Below, piece by piece: positions 6,740-13,708 of a DNA stretch of 16,932 nt (within the stretch, counting starts at the first letter, position 1; each line of letters opens with the position of its first letter). The stretch spans positions 1 to 16,932 of the forward strand of contig JBBQNJ010000092.1 in the NCBI GenBank assembly GCA_038329845.1, read 5' to 3'. Under the pieces are notes generated by a model that saw nothing but the letters and a program-made list of their open reading frames with translations, had not been told where the DNA came from and did no database searches. The position numbers and the translations under genes were made by a program. Origin of the DNA: JBBQNJ01 sp038329845. Its GTDB lineage: Bacteria > Planctomycetota > Phycisphaerae > Tepidisphaerales > Tepidisphaeraceae.

Positions 6740-7867
6740 TCAGGATTCGCAGGCATCGATGAATCGCTCGGTGGCCTCGCGGGCGGCGAGGTCGGAATAT
6801 TGGCGGGGGGGATGCTTCATCGTCCAGGCCGAGACGGCCTCGAGGGCGCCGGCGATGCCGGCATCGCGGGCGAGCTTGCAGCAGCGCACCGCATCGACCA
6901 CCACGCCGGCGCTGTTGGGCGAATCCTCGACGCTCAGCCGCAGCTCGAGGTTCATCGGTACGCCGCCGAAACCGGTGGCCTCGATGCGCAGGAAGCAGAC
7001 CTTGTTGTCCTTCTGGAACGGGACGAAGTCGGCCGGGCCGATGTGGATCTGGTCGGCCGCCAGGGGAACGGGCAACTGGCTCTGCACCGCTTCGGTTTTC
7101 GACAATCGCTTGCTCGAGAGTCGGGCGCGATTGAGCATATTCAGAAAATCGGTGTTCCCGCCGGTGTTCAGTTGATAGGTCGAGTCGATGCGCATGCCGC
7201 GATCGGCGAACAGCTTGGCGAGAGTCCGGTGAACGATCGTGGCACCCAGCTGCGCCTTGATGTCGTCGCCGATGCACGGGATGCCCGCCGACTCGAATCG
7301 CCGGGCCCACGCCGGGTCGGAAGCGATGAAGCAGGGCACGCAGTTGACGAGGCTGACGCCGGTCTTCAGGCACGCCTCGGCGTAGGCCTCGGTGGCCCGC
7401 TGCGCCCCGACCGGCATGTAGTTGATGAGGATTTCAGCGCCGCTGTCGCGCAGGATGTCGGCGATGTCCACCGGCGGGGCGTCGGCGGGGTCGAATCGCT
7501 GGTGGACGGGATATTTGAGCAGATGCTCGCTTACGCCGTCGAGAATCGGTCCCATCCGCACGCGCACCTCGTGGAAATCGACACTCGCCTGAAAAACCTT
7601 GGTGTTGTTCGGCTCGGCGAAAATCGCTTCATCGAGCGGTCGATTTACTTTTCGCCGGTCGATGTCGAAGGCCGCGACGATGCGCAGATGCTCGACGGCG
7701 TACCCGCCGATGATCGGCCGCATCAGACCCAGGCCGTCGCGGTCGCCTTCGGCGCTGTGGCCATACCACGACAAACCCTGGATCAGCGAAGAGGCGCAGT
7801 TGCCCACCCCCGCGATGGCGACGCGGATCGAGCGGTCCCTGTTCGAAGTCTGTCGGTTGATGGACAA
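6740..7867 (-). CDS. ino1: Inositol-3-phosphate synthase
   Basis: 375 residues if started at TTG 7867. It matches the Mycobacterium/archaeal-type enzyme along its length: RVAIAGVGNCASSLIQG near the start (NAD-binding), AAFDIDRRKV, IFAEPNNT, INYMPVGAQRATE, CIGDDIKAQLGATIVHR, QLNTGGNTDFLNML and SVEDSPNSAGVVVDA. The enzyme converts glucose 6-phosphate to 1D-myo-inositol 3-phosphate with bound NAD, the entry to inositol lipids and other inositol compounds. There is no ATG or GTG close to the conserved start. TTG 7867 leaves about 14 residues before RVAI, as in known homologues. An upstream TTG at 8008 would add 47 residues with no family similarity, and neither has a clear ribosome binding site. 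It is followed by a Gfo/Idh/MocA oxidoreductase, likely co-transcribed. Confidence 0.93.
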   Translation of the reverse strand: MSINRQTSNRDRSIRVAIAGVGNCASSLIQGLSWYGHSAEGDRDGLGLMRPIIGGYAVEHLRIVAAFDIDRRKVNRPLDEAIFAEPNNTKVFQASVDFHEVRVRMGPILDGVSEHLLKYPVHQRFDPADAPPVDIADILRDSGAEILINYMPVGAQRATEAYAEACLKTGVSLVNCVPCFIASDPAWARRFESAGIPCIGDDIKAQLGATIVHRTLAKLFADRGMRIDSTYQLNTGGNTDFLNMLNRARLSSKRLSKTEAVQSQLPVPLAADQIHIGPADFVPFQKDNKVCFLRIEATGFGGVPMNLELRLSVEDSPNSAGVVVDAVRCCKLARDAGIAGALEAVSAWTMKHPPRQYSDLAAREATERFIDACES

Positions 7868-8022
7868 AGCGGTTTTTAAGGTTATCCGATTCCGCTGCCA
7901 GCCGCGGCCATCGGGCAAAATATGCACAGCCGGCGTCGGGGGCGAGAACGGTCCACCAGAAATAATCTGCGTGTCCCCTGGCCCCTCTGCGAACTTGATT
8001 CGATCCAAAGCACGTTGGGGCC

Positions 8023-8138
8023 ATCGGCGTGGATCGGCGTTTATCGGTGGTTTGCGAACCGAGGCCGAGTCCCATGCGCCGCCAATTCGCGGCGGATGTT
8101 GTACAATTCACCGCCGATGCACGCCGATTCACGCCGAT
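8023..8138. repeat. Inverted repeat built of ATCGGCGT decamers
   Basis: The left arm (8023-8052) is three decamers beginning ATCGG, namely ATCGGCGTGG, ATCGGCGTTT and ATCGGTGGTT. The right arm (8109-8138) is the reverse complement of the same pattern, matching at 25 of 30 positions across a 56-base spacer. It sits in the 408-base gene-free stretch between ino1 and the beta-propeller gene; nothing else is evident there. Similar short tandem motifs occur as dispersed non-coding repeats in environmental bacteria (recollection, not checked). Confidence 0.7.
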
Positions 8139-8275
8139 CAAGGTCAACGATCGTTTCCGCCGCGCCGGGGCCGGTGCCATCGAAGACCGCGGTGCGTGGA
8201 CCGAAGGCGGGGTGAACCGCGTGGCCAGGGCGCCGCTGCCGCGAGCCATCGGTCAACGAACGCCCGCCGAAGATA

Positions 8276-9511
8276 TCATCGCCCGGCGATCGCCGTTTGA
8301 TCGGCGGGGGCCGGGTGATCCAGCAGCACCATTTCTCCCACGATGCCGGCCTTGATGACCGGGGAGATGCAGATCACCCGCCCATCCCGGGTCGCGGCGT
8401 AGATCAGCGAATCCTTGGTGTTGGTGGCGAAGACCGCCAGGTCCGAACGGCGGGTCTGGAACTCGACTTTTCCGGTCTTGCGGTCGGCGGCGATCACCAC
8501 GTTGTCGCGCCGGCGCAGGTAGATGTGCATCTCATCGGCGGAGAGCACCTGAACGGCCTCGGGGACATTCCAGCGCGCCTCGCGGTTGTATTTCCCCTGG
8601 GTCTTATCGATCGCCACGATGCCCGAGCCAGGCACGTATTGCAGCACCATTTCGCTCAGCACCGCCGGTGGCTGGGTCAGCGCCTTGCCCGCGAAATACT
8701 GCCAGCGAACTTTCCCAGCGCCGCGATCGACGCAATACAGCTTCGAATCGGTCGAGGCGAAATAGACGCCGTAATCATCGGCCTTGACATCGGCGACGAT
8801 CCGGCCGGGCGTGAGGAACACGCCGTTTTCCAACGGCCAGACGGCCGCGCGATTTTCGTTTACGGCGTAAATGCGGCCATCCTCGCTGCCGGCGTAAATC
8901 ACCCCCTGGTGGATCGCCGGGGCGGCGCTGATGCCGCCGAAGGTCATCAACTCCCAGCGAAAAACGCGGTAGGGACGATCCAGATCGACCGCGACGAGCC
9001 GGCCGCCGCCGGACACATCGGCCCCGGCGTACAGATTCGTCCCGGCCCCGGCGGCATCGCTGCGGATGGCGTAGTCGATCTGGTAGCTCTTGACCTTGCG
9101 CCCCTGTCGGCTGTAGACCTCGAACGAGGTGGTCGTCGGATAGACGACATAGTCCTTGAGAATCACGGGCGGGTGCAGATTGCCTTTCGGTCCGGTCACT
9201 TCATTGATGAAGTTGGTCACGCCGGTGGTGCGGCTAAGGCAGTATGAGGTATGGGCCCGGCTGTAGGCGAAGAGCAGGTCGTCGCGCAGATGAAGCTCGA
9301 TCAGGTCATCGCGCCCTGGGAGTTTCAAATCGGCCGACCACTCCCGCTTGAAGCTGTTGACTGCCAGAGGCCCGACGGGCCCGGCGGCGAAATCCGAGCG
9401 GTTTTTCGGGGCGCAGCCAGCGCCCAGGTCCGCCAGGAACACCGCCATCAACAGCGTCGCCACGGCGGAGAAAAAGGGTCGATTATGCGGTCGAAGGTTC
9501 GGATGCATCAT
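8276..9511 (-). CDS. PQQ-like beta-propeller (BamB/Pyrrolo-quinoline repeat) lipoprotein-like
   Basis: 411 residues. The N-terminus has a signal-type segment (about 13-32) ending LGAGC, with Cys33 as a possible lipidation site, so anchoring to a membrane from the outside is likely. The body consists of repeated beta-propeller blades with the recurring pattern of PQQ-like repeats: GGGRLVAVDLDRPYRVFRWE, APAIHQGVIYAGSEDGRIYAVNE, GVYFASTDSKLYCVDRGAGKVRWQYF, GIVAIDKTQGK, VIAADRKTGKVEFQ and LIYAATRDGRVICIS. Such propellers act as binding scaffolds; only some bind PQQ, and no dehydrogenase catalytic residues are seen, so BamB-like or unknown is safer. GGAG is present about eleven bases before the ATG. 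It lies 408 bases upstream of ino1 on the same strand. Confidence 0.88.
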   Translation of the reverse strand: MMHPNLRPHNRPFFSAVATLLMAVFLADLGAGCAPKNRSDFAAGPVGPLAVNSFKREWSADLKLPGRDDLIELHLRDDLLFAYSRAHTSYCLSRTTGVTNFINEVTGPKGNLHPPVILKDYVVYPTTTSFEVYSRQGRKVKSYQIDYAIRSDAAGAGTNLYAGADVSGGGRLVAVDLDRPYRVFRWELMTFGGISAAPAIHQGVIYAGSEDGRIYAVNENRAAVWPLENGVFLTPGRIVADVKADDYGVYFASTDSKLYCVDRGAGKVRWQYFAGKALTQPPAVLSEMVLQYVPGSGIVAIDKTQGKYNREARWNVPEAVQVLSADEMHIYLRRRDNVVIAADRKTGKVEFQTRRSDLAVFATNTKDSLIYAATRDGRVICISPVIKAGIVGEMVLLDHPAPADQTAIAGR

Positions 9512-9846
9512 GACGGTTGCAGCTCCTGGATGTAGATTGCCGCGGCTCGTCGGGCAGGGGGTGTGAGTCGCTTGGCACCGGCGGACGCCGGGCGAATAAA
9601 GGCCACCGCCGCGGTCATTCTGGCCCTGAGCATAACTTCAAGCCCGCGTGACCGTCAAACCCGCTGGAAGCCCGCATCATCTGGCGACGGCCCTGCGCGG
9701 TTAATCGTTCCCAGGCGATGAAGAAAGGGAATTAAACGCGAAGACGCGAGGGCGCGAAGGGATTGCCTTTTTTGTTTTTTTTGTCCGTCGCGGCTTTGGG
9801 ATGAAAAGCCCCGCCGAGCGCCGGGGTCCTCTGCCCGTTCGCCCCG
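9512..9846. other. Non-coding stretch with a short CGCGAAG-type repeat and a T-rich tract
   Basis: No convincing coding frame is visible. It contains a small internally repetitive motif at 9734-9760 (CGCGAAGACGCGAGGGCGCG) and a T-rich run at about 9767-9782. It lies between the diverging beta-propeller gene and the tandem array before nuoB, so it may hold promoters for both sides. Confidence 0.5.
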
Positions 9847-10073
9847 GCGTTCCCTCGCTGGCGCTTCGGGCTAACCGGTGCGTTCCCTCGCTGGCGCTGC
9901 GGGCTAACCGATGCGTTCCCTTGCTGGCGATTCAGGTCAACCGATGCGTTCCCTTGCTGGCGCTGCGGGCTAACAAATGCGTTCCCTTGCTGGCGCTGCG
10001 GGCTAACCGATACGTTCTCTTGCTGGCGCTGCGGGCTAACCGATACGTTCCCTTGCTGGCGCTGCTAACCGAT
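9847..10073 (+). repeat. 33-bp tandem repeat array, seven units
   Basis: Seven head-to-tail units start at 9847, 9880, 9913, 9946, 9979, 10012 and 10045. Each begins [GA]CGTTCCCTTGCTGGCGCTGC and ends TAACCGAT or a variant. Six units are exactly 33 bp; the last lacks GGGC and is 29 bp. Unit 3 is the most diverged. Because 33 is a multiple of three, an 11-residue repeat (NRCVPLLALRA-like) can be read in a plus-strand frame (9801-10082). That frame has no ribosome binding site or family similarity, and I regard the array as non-coding. It ends 49 bases before the preferred nuoB start. Confidence 0.9.
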
Positions 10074-10122
10074 CGCCCCTAGCCGCATGCCCACGACTCC
10101 ACTATCATTCTGTCGGTACATC

Positions 10123-10689
10123 ATGGACACCCAGAATCTTTCGGACAATATCCTCACCACGCAGTTGAAGAAGGTCGTCAACTGGGCCCGGCGGTCGTCG
10201 TTGTGGCCGATGCCGTTTGCGACCGCCTGTTGCGGCATCGAGCTGATGGCGACGGCCAGCTCGCGGTACGATCTGGCCCGTTTCGGTGCCGAGGCGATGC
10301 GGTTCAGCCCGCGGCAGAGCGACCTATTGATCGTGGCCGGGCGGGTCACGACGAAGATGATGCCGGTGCTTCAGCACATCTACCAGCAGATGACCGAGCC
10401 GAAGTGGGTCATCAGCATGGGCGCCTGCGCCAGTACGGGCGGGGTGTTCGACGCCTACGCGACGATCCAGGGGATCGATCAGTTCATGCCGGTGGATGTG
10501 TATGTGCCGGGCTGTCCGCCGCGGCCGGAGACGTTGATCGAGGGGATCATGGCGATCCAGCGGATCATCGACGAAGAGGGGCTTCCGCCGGCGGGGGTGC
10601 GCCGGCCGCTGCAATTGGCGATCGAGCCGAGCTACAGGCCGGCCGGGCAGCCGATCCCGCTGACAGTCGGGGGCAAACCGGTGATCTGA
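10123..10689 (+). CDS. nuoB: NADH-quinone oxidoreductase subunit B
   Basis: 188 residues from ATG 10123; a start at 10087 would add 12 residues (MPTTPLSFCRYI) and cannot be excluded because neither has a clear ribosome binding site. Signatures are plain: WARRSSLWPMPFATACCGIELM with Cys36-Cys37, RFGAEAMRFSPRQSDLLIVAG, PKWVISMGACASTGG with Cys102, and VDVYVPGCPPRPE with Cys131. The four cysteines hold cluster N2, the last Fe-S centre of complex I, next to the quinone site in the peripheral arm at the inner membrane. It is unusual in standing alone: neither nuoA nor nuoC flanks it. The next gene is a cyclodeaminase homologue. It could be a scattered complex I gene or an extra copy. Confidence 0.95.
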   Translation: MDTQNLSDNILTTQLKKVVNWARRSSLWPMPFATACCGIELMATASSRYDLARFGAEAMRFSPRQSDLLIVAGRVTTKMMPVLQHIYQQMTEPKWVISMGACASTGGVFDAYATIQGIDQFMPVDVYVPGCPPRPETLIEGIMAIQRIIDEEGLPPAGVRRPLQLAIEPSYRPAGQPIPLTVGGKPVI

Positions 10690-10717
10690 TTCGGGGCGAT
10701 TAAAGAGCGTTGATCTC

Positions 10718-11350
10718 ATGCACGACCCAACGACCCCCATCGAAAGATTTGTGGACGCCGTGGCTGCCAGACGGCCTACGCCGGGCGGCGGAAGCGTCGC
10801 GGCGCTCACCGGGGCGCTGGCGGCGGCGATGGGCGAGATGGTGGTGAATTATTCGCTGGGCCGCAAGGGGCTTGAGGCGCATCAGAACGAGTTGAAGACG
10901 TCGATCGAGCAGTTGCGCAAGGCCCGGTCGATGCTCCTGGGTCTGATGGTCGAGGATCAAGCGGGATATGATGCGCTGACCGCGGCACGCAAGCTGCCGG
11001 AGTCTGATCCGCAGCGAGCCGGGCGGTTCGCCGCGGCGTTGTTGGCGTGCATTCGCGGCCCGCAGTCGATCGCCGCGGCGGCGGCGGAGATTCTGCGCAT
11101 CGTCGAGACGCTGGTCGATCGCGTGAATCCGTGGCTGCTCTCGGACTTAGCGGTGTGCGCGGACCTGGCGATGGCGACGTGCCGAAGCGCCGGGCACAAC
11201 GTGCGGGTCAATCTGTGCGATGTGGCCGATGAATCGGAGCGAATGTCGTTCCAGAATATGACCGATGCGGTTCTGGCCCACGCGCTGGAGCGGATTCAGC
11301 GGATTTCGCCGCGAATCTGGGCCCGTCATGCCGCCAGCCGAAGCACCTGA
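10718..11350 (+). CDS. Cyclodeaminase/cyclohydrolase family protein (FTCD C-domain/FchA-like)
   Basis: 210 residues. The family signature is near the N-terminus: ARRPTPGGGSVAALTGALAAAMGEMV (about 18-42), where the Gly-rich turn binds the folate. The rest is all-helical, with the usual AAA-rich helix (SIAAAAAEILRIVETLV) and SDLAVCADLAMATCRSAGHNVRVNL. Homologues either cyclise formiminotetrahydrofolate with release of ammonia or hydrolyse methenyltetrahydrofolate (FchA). The length matches stand-alone FchA-type proteins. The gene starts 28 bases after nuoB on the same strand and may be co-transcribed. The substrate is not decidable from sequence alone. Confidence 0.9.
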   Translation: MHDPTTPIERFVDAVAARRPTPGGGSVAALTGALAAAMGEMVVNYSLGRKGLEAHQNELKTSIEQLRKARSMLLGLMVEDQAGYDALTAARKLPESDPQRAGRFAAALLACIRGPQSIAAAAAEILRIVETLVDRVNPWLLSDLAVCADLAMATCRSAGHNVRVNLCDVADESERMSFQNMTDAVLAHALERIQRISPRIWARHAASRST

Positions 11351-11368
11351 GCGATTTCCGATCCGACC

Positions 11369-11623
11369 ATGGCAAGCGATCCGCGCGATTACCGGCTCGA
11401 TCTCACCGGCCCCCCGGCCTCCCCGGCCCCCCCGGCGACCGACGGGCGCGGGGCCAGCCGACCGTTTCTCAGCGTTCGCTTCGCCTGCTGCAATACGTTT
11501 GCGCGCATCTACCGCAACGCCGAGGCGACGCAGTATGTGGGGCGATGCCCGCGCTGCGGCCAGTCGGTGCGGTTCGCGGTCGGGCACGGCGGCACCTCGT
11601 CGCGGTTCTTTGTGGTCGAGTGA
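11369..11623 (+). CDS. Small zinc-ribbon-like protein
   Basis: 84 residues. The first 30 are low-complexity Pro/Ala/Gly. The C-terminal half is compact and rich in aromatic residues, with Cys40-Cys41 and CPRC at 60-63 (FACCNTFARIYRN, then YVGRCPRCGQSVRFAVG), consistent with a zinc ribbon. It starts 18 bases after the cyclodeaminase gene on the same strand. I know of no assigned function. The arrangement of Cys pairs and the closing GGTSSRFFVV give it the look of a conserved small protein rather than a chance frame. Confidence 0.72.
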   Translation: MASDPRDYRLDLTGPPASPAPPATDGRGASRPFLSVRFACCNTFARIYRNAEATQYVGRCPRCGQSVRFAVGHGGTSSRFFVVE

Positions 11624-11648
11624 GGCCAGGGATTCGCGGGCCTGGAGC

Positions 11649-12587
11649 TTACGCCTGTCTCGCCGCGGCGCGCGATCGGATTCGCGCAGAGCCCCACAGC
11701 CACAGGCCCCAGAGGGTGTACGCCAGTCCGCCGAGACCCAGGGCGTATTGGTGGGCGACGATCAACATCAGCAGCACCATCACCGCCACCACCAGTCGGG
11801 CGATCGAGCGCCGGCCGCGCAGGTAGCGGTTGATCATGTGGGGATAGCGCACATTGCTGATCATCAACAGCCCGGTTCCCAGCACGATCAGCGGCAGCAC
11901 GTAGAGGCTCACGGCGGCCACGCCATGCAGACCTTGCGAGCTCATCTCCTGCTGCATGAGAATCCACCCCGCCACAGCGGCGGCGGCACCGGGGCTGGGC
12001 AGGCCCAGGAAGCTGAAGTGATGCTGCTCGCCGTGTTCATTCGAGACATTGAACCGGGCCAGGCGCATCGCGGCACACGACAGGTAGAGCGCTCCCACCG
12101 CCCAGATCAGGCGTCCGACGATCACATCCAATCCGGGCGCGCCCAAGCCCGCTTTCATTAACTGAAGGGCGATGAACGCCGGGGCGGCACCGAAGCTGAT
12201 GACGTCGGCGAGGCTATCGAGCTGCCCGCCGAAGTCGGTGGTATGCCGGGCGAACCGCGCCAGCCGCCCGTCGAGGGCATCGAAGACCATCGCCAGGAAA
12301 ATCAGGTAGGCCGCGACCATGAACTGATGCTGTGCGAACCACATCGTCAGCCGATCGCGGCTGAGCAGATCGGGGCTCAGGGCGGCAACGTAGATGGCGC
12401 CGAACCCGCAGATGGCGTTGCCCAGCGTCGCCATGCTGGGCAGAAAATAGACGGATCGAATGTAGGCCCGGCGTCCCCGCCGGCGCATGCGCAGACGACG
12501 ATGGGCCCGACGATCCTCATCGCGCCGGCCCGGCGCTCGTCGCACGCCGGATTCATCCTTGCCCATCGGGGGAATCGCCTCGGTCAT
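11649..12587 (-). CDS. pssA: CDP-diacylglycerol--serine O-phosphatidyltransferase
   Basis: 312 residues. The CDP-alcohol phosphotransferase signature D-G-x2-A-R-x8-G-x3-D-x3-D is complete: Asp106-Gly107, Ala110-Arg111, Gly120, Asp124, Asp128 (FDALDGRLARFARH, then GGQLDSLAD). Several hydrophobic helices follow. The Arg-rich cytoplasmic N-terminus (about 16-41) is longer than usual. The enzyme makes phosphatidylserine from CDP-diacylglycerol and serine at the membrane. The next upstream gene encodes the decarboxylase, and the two overlap as ATGA, so they form one operon for phosphatidylethanolamine. FNVSNEHG in the second half suits the PssA type rather than the phosphatidylglycerophosphate synthase type. 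Confidence 0.94.
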   Translation of the reverse strand: MTEAIPPMGKDESGVRRAPGRRDEDRRAHRRLRMRRRGRRAYIRSVYFLPSMATLGNAICGFGAIYVAALSPDLLSRDRLTMWFAQHQFMVAAYLIFLAMVFDALDGRLARFARHTTDFGGQLDSLADVISFGAAPAFIALQLMKAGLGAPGLDVIVGRLIWAVGALYLSCAAMRLARFNVSNEHGEQHHFSFLGLPSPGAAAAVAGWILMQQEMSSQGLHGVAAVSLYVLPLIVLGTGLLMISNVRYPHMINRYLRGRRSIARLVVAVMVLLMLIVAHQYALGLGGLAYTLWGLWLWGSARIRSRAAARQA

Positions 12588-13354
12588 GCCGGGGTCTCCC
12601 GCGGCGCCAACGGCTCAAACTCGGCCGCGACCCCGGCGGCCGCGGCGTCGGCGGCGTCGTCGTCGGCGGCCGCGGCGGCAGGGGCCTCGGTGGCGATCGG
12701 CTCATCGAGGATCGCCACGATGTCGGCGCCGCCGCGAACGGATTGTCCCACCTTCACCTGGATTCGCGGCTTGAGCCATTCGGGCAGATACAGCTCGGTG
12801 CGGCTGCCGAACTTGATCATCCCGATGCGCTGGCCGCGGGTCACGCGATCCCCCGGCGAGACTGTGCAAACGATTCGCCGGGCGATCAGGCCGACGATCT
12901 GCTTGACCACCGCGATCGGGCGTTCGCCGTTCGGCTCGAGGAGTACCACCGTGTTCGATTCGTTCTGGTCCGACGCCGCCCCGTGCTTCATCGCGTTAAT
13001 GAATTTTCCCGGCTTATAGACCACCGATGCCACACGCCCATCGCAGGGGCTGCGGTTCACATGGACGTTGAAGACCGATAGAAAAACCCCGATGCGGATT
13101 CCGGCACCGCCGAGCGCTTCAACGTGGTCCAGTGGGGTGATGTCCGACACGACGCCGTCGGCGGGCGAGACCACCGCGTGCTGTTCGGCGGGAATCGGTC
13201 GCTCGGGATCGCGGAAGAATGCGAACAGCCAGATCAACACCGGGACCACCAGCAGCGCCAGCGGCCACCAGGCATAACCCAACCCCACCGCGGTGATCGC
13301 CAGCACCACCGACCCGATCAGCATTTCCCGCCAGCCATGTCGCGTCAGCGGCAT
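12584..13354 (-). CDS. psd: Phosphatidylserine decarboxylase (short, archaeal/planctomycete-like type)
   Basis: 256 residues from ATG 13354. There is a membrane segment at about 12-48 (LIGSVVLAITAVGLGYAWW, LALLVVPVLIWLF), then FFRDPERPIP, SPADGVV at 63-69, FLSVFNVHVNRSP and the C-terminal KFGSRTELYLP, where self-cleavage between Gly183 and Ser184 would create the pyruvoyl group. The enzyme turns phosphatidylserine into phosphatidylethanolamine. The tail (222-256) is an Ala/Asp-rich extension. The open frame continues much further upstream, but that part reads through an ASCH-gene fragment and a palindrome and is not the protein. MSIDSLLG (ATG 13396) is a possible alternative start. GGGAGG lies directly against the chosen ATG, closer than ideal. 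Confidence 0.92.
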   Translation of the reverse strand: MPLTRHGWREMLIGSVVLAITAVGLGYAWWPLALLVVPVLIWLFAFFRDPERPIPAEQHAVVSPADGVVSDITPLDHVEALGGAGIRIGVFLSVFNVHVNRSPCDGRVASVVYKPGKFINAMKHGAASDQNESNTVVLLEPNGERPIAVVKQIVGLIARRIVCTVSPGDRVTRGQRIGMIKFGSRTELYLPEWLKPRIQVKVGQSVRGGADIVAILDEPIATEAPAAAAADDDAADAAAAGVAAEFEPLAPRETPA

Positions 13355-13400
13355 CCTCCCACCGTAGACCGCGCCGAGGAGACTGTCAATTGACATCTGT

Positions 13401-13450
13401 TTGCCCAATAGAAGTGTCACGGGTAGTTGTCCCATTAGAACTGTCAGGGG
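13401..13450 (-). repeat. Degenerate tandem repeat, possible remnant of an insertion-sequence end
   Basis: Two copies, 27 bases apart, at 13401-13423 and 13428-13450 match at 18 of 23 positions. On the minus strand they read GACACTTCTATTGGGCAA and GACAGTTCTAATGGGACAA. A third partial copy (GACTGTCAATTG) is at 13381. Multiple short direct repeats of the form GACA-N-TTCTA-TTGG are typical of the ends of some IS21-family elements; that link is from memory and unverified. No istA/istB gene is in the window. Confidence 0.45.
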
Positions 13451-13475
13451 TCCAGCCCTCGCGGGGGGGCGGCTG

Positions 13476-13586
13476 CGAAGCGTGTTTGCCCGCCGCACGC
13501 CAGCCAAGTGCCGCCCGTACCTGCCGTCGATCCGCATCGCCTTCTCGATGACCGCGCTGCCGACAAGGCATCCCGTCGCCAGGGCC
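13476..13586 (-). pseudogene. Inverted 111-bp fragment of the ASCH-domain gene
   Basis: This segment, read on the minus strand, aligns without gaps to 15501-15611 on the plus strand with 8 mismatches in 111. It corresponds to ASCH residues from about 84 to 119 (ALATGCLVGSAVIEK, RIDG, HLAGVRRANTL). Both the 5' part and the last residues of the gene are missing. It ends exactly at the left border of the palindrome. Confidence 0.85.
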
Positions 13587-13625
13587 TGAATGGGGCTGTT
13601 GTTTGAGGGACCACGGGCTTCCAGC
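13587..13625. repeat. Left half of an interrupted 69-bp palindrome
   Basis: Joined to 15121-15150 (that is, with the insertion sequence and one copy of its target duplication removed), this forms a palindrome of 33-bp arms around the loop TCC. The arms match at 32 of 33 positions, and the one mismatch would be G-U in RNA. The core CCACGGGCT-TCC-AGCCCGTGG resembles palindromic repeats dispersed in planctomycete genomes (recollection). Confidence 0.88.
13617..13625 (+). repeat. 9-bp target-site duplication, left copy (GCTTCCAGC)
   Basis: GCTTCCAGC immediately precedes the left inverted repeat and recurs directly after the right one, in the same orientation. A 9-bp duplication is the norm for the Tn5/IS50 group of the IS4 family. 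Confidence 0.92.
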
Positions 13626-13644
13626 CTCAAGTTTATACACATCT
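13626..13644 (+). repeat. IS left terminal inverted repeat
   Basis: CTCAAGTTTATACACATCT, identical over 19 bases to the reverse complement of the right end. Confidence 0.93.
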
Positions 13645-13708
13645 CTGGTATCATTATTCCAGCCGCAAAGCGGTTGCGGCAGAAGTGTTATCACTGTTTG
13701 GAGACGGC

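Noticed and set aside
6698..7879. Plus-strand frame of 393 codons opposite ino1
   Set aside because: Antisense shadow; the minus-strand protein matches inositol phosphate synthase throughout.
7868..8008. 47-residue N-terminal extension of Ino1 from TTG 8008
   Set aside because: No similarity to the family and no ribosome binding site; TTG 7867 gives the usual length.
9847..10073. CRISPR array
   Set aside because: Units are contiguous with no unique spacers, and there are no cas genes.
9801..10082. 93-codon plus-strand frame over the 33-bp tandem array, giving an 11-residue leucine-rich repeat
   Set aside because: The open frame follows from a repeat length divisible by three; no ribosome binding site, and unit 7 breaks the period. 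Kept as a repeat, not a gene.
13587..13644. A 58-bp terminal inverted repeat for the insertion sequence
   Set aside because: Only the inner 19 bases are the element's own; the outer part is the host palindrome split by the insertion, shown by the direct 9-bp duplication GCTTCCAGC.
13355..13654. N-terminal extension of psd (MIPEMCINLRLEARGPSNN...)
   Set aside because: It is translated from the IS end, the palindrome and the ASCH fragment, none of which belongs to the decarboxylase.
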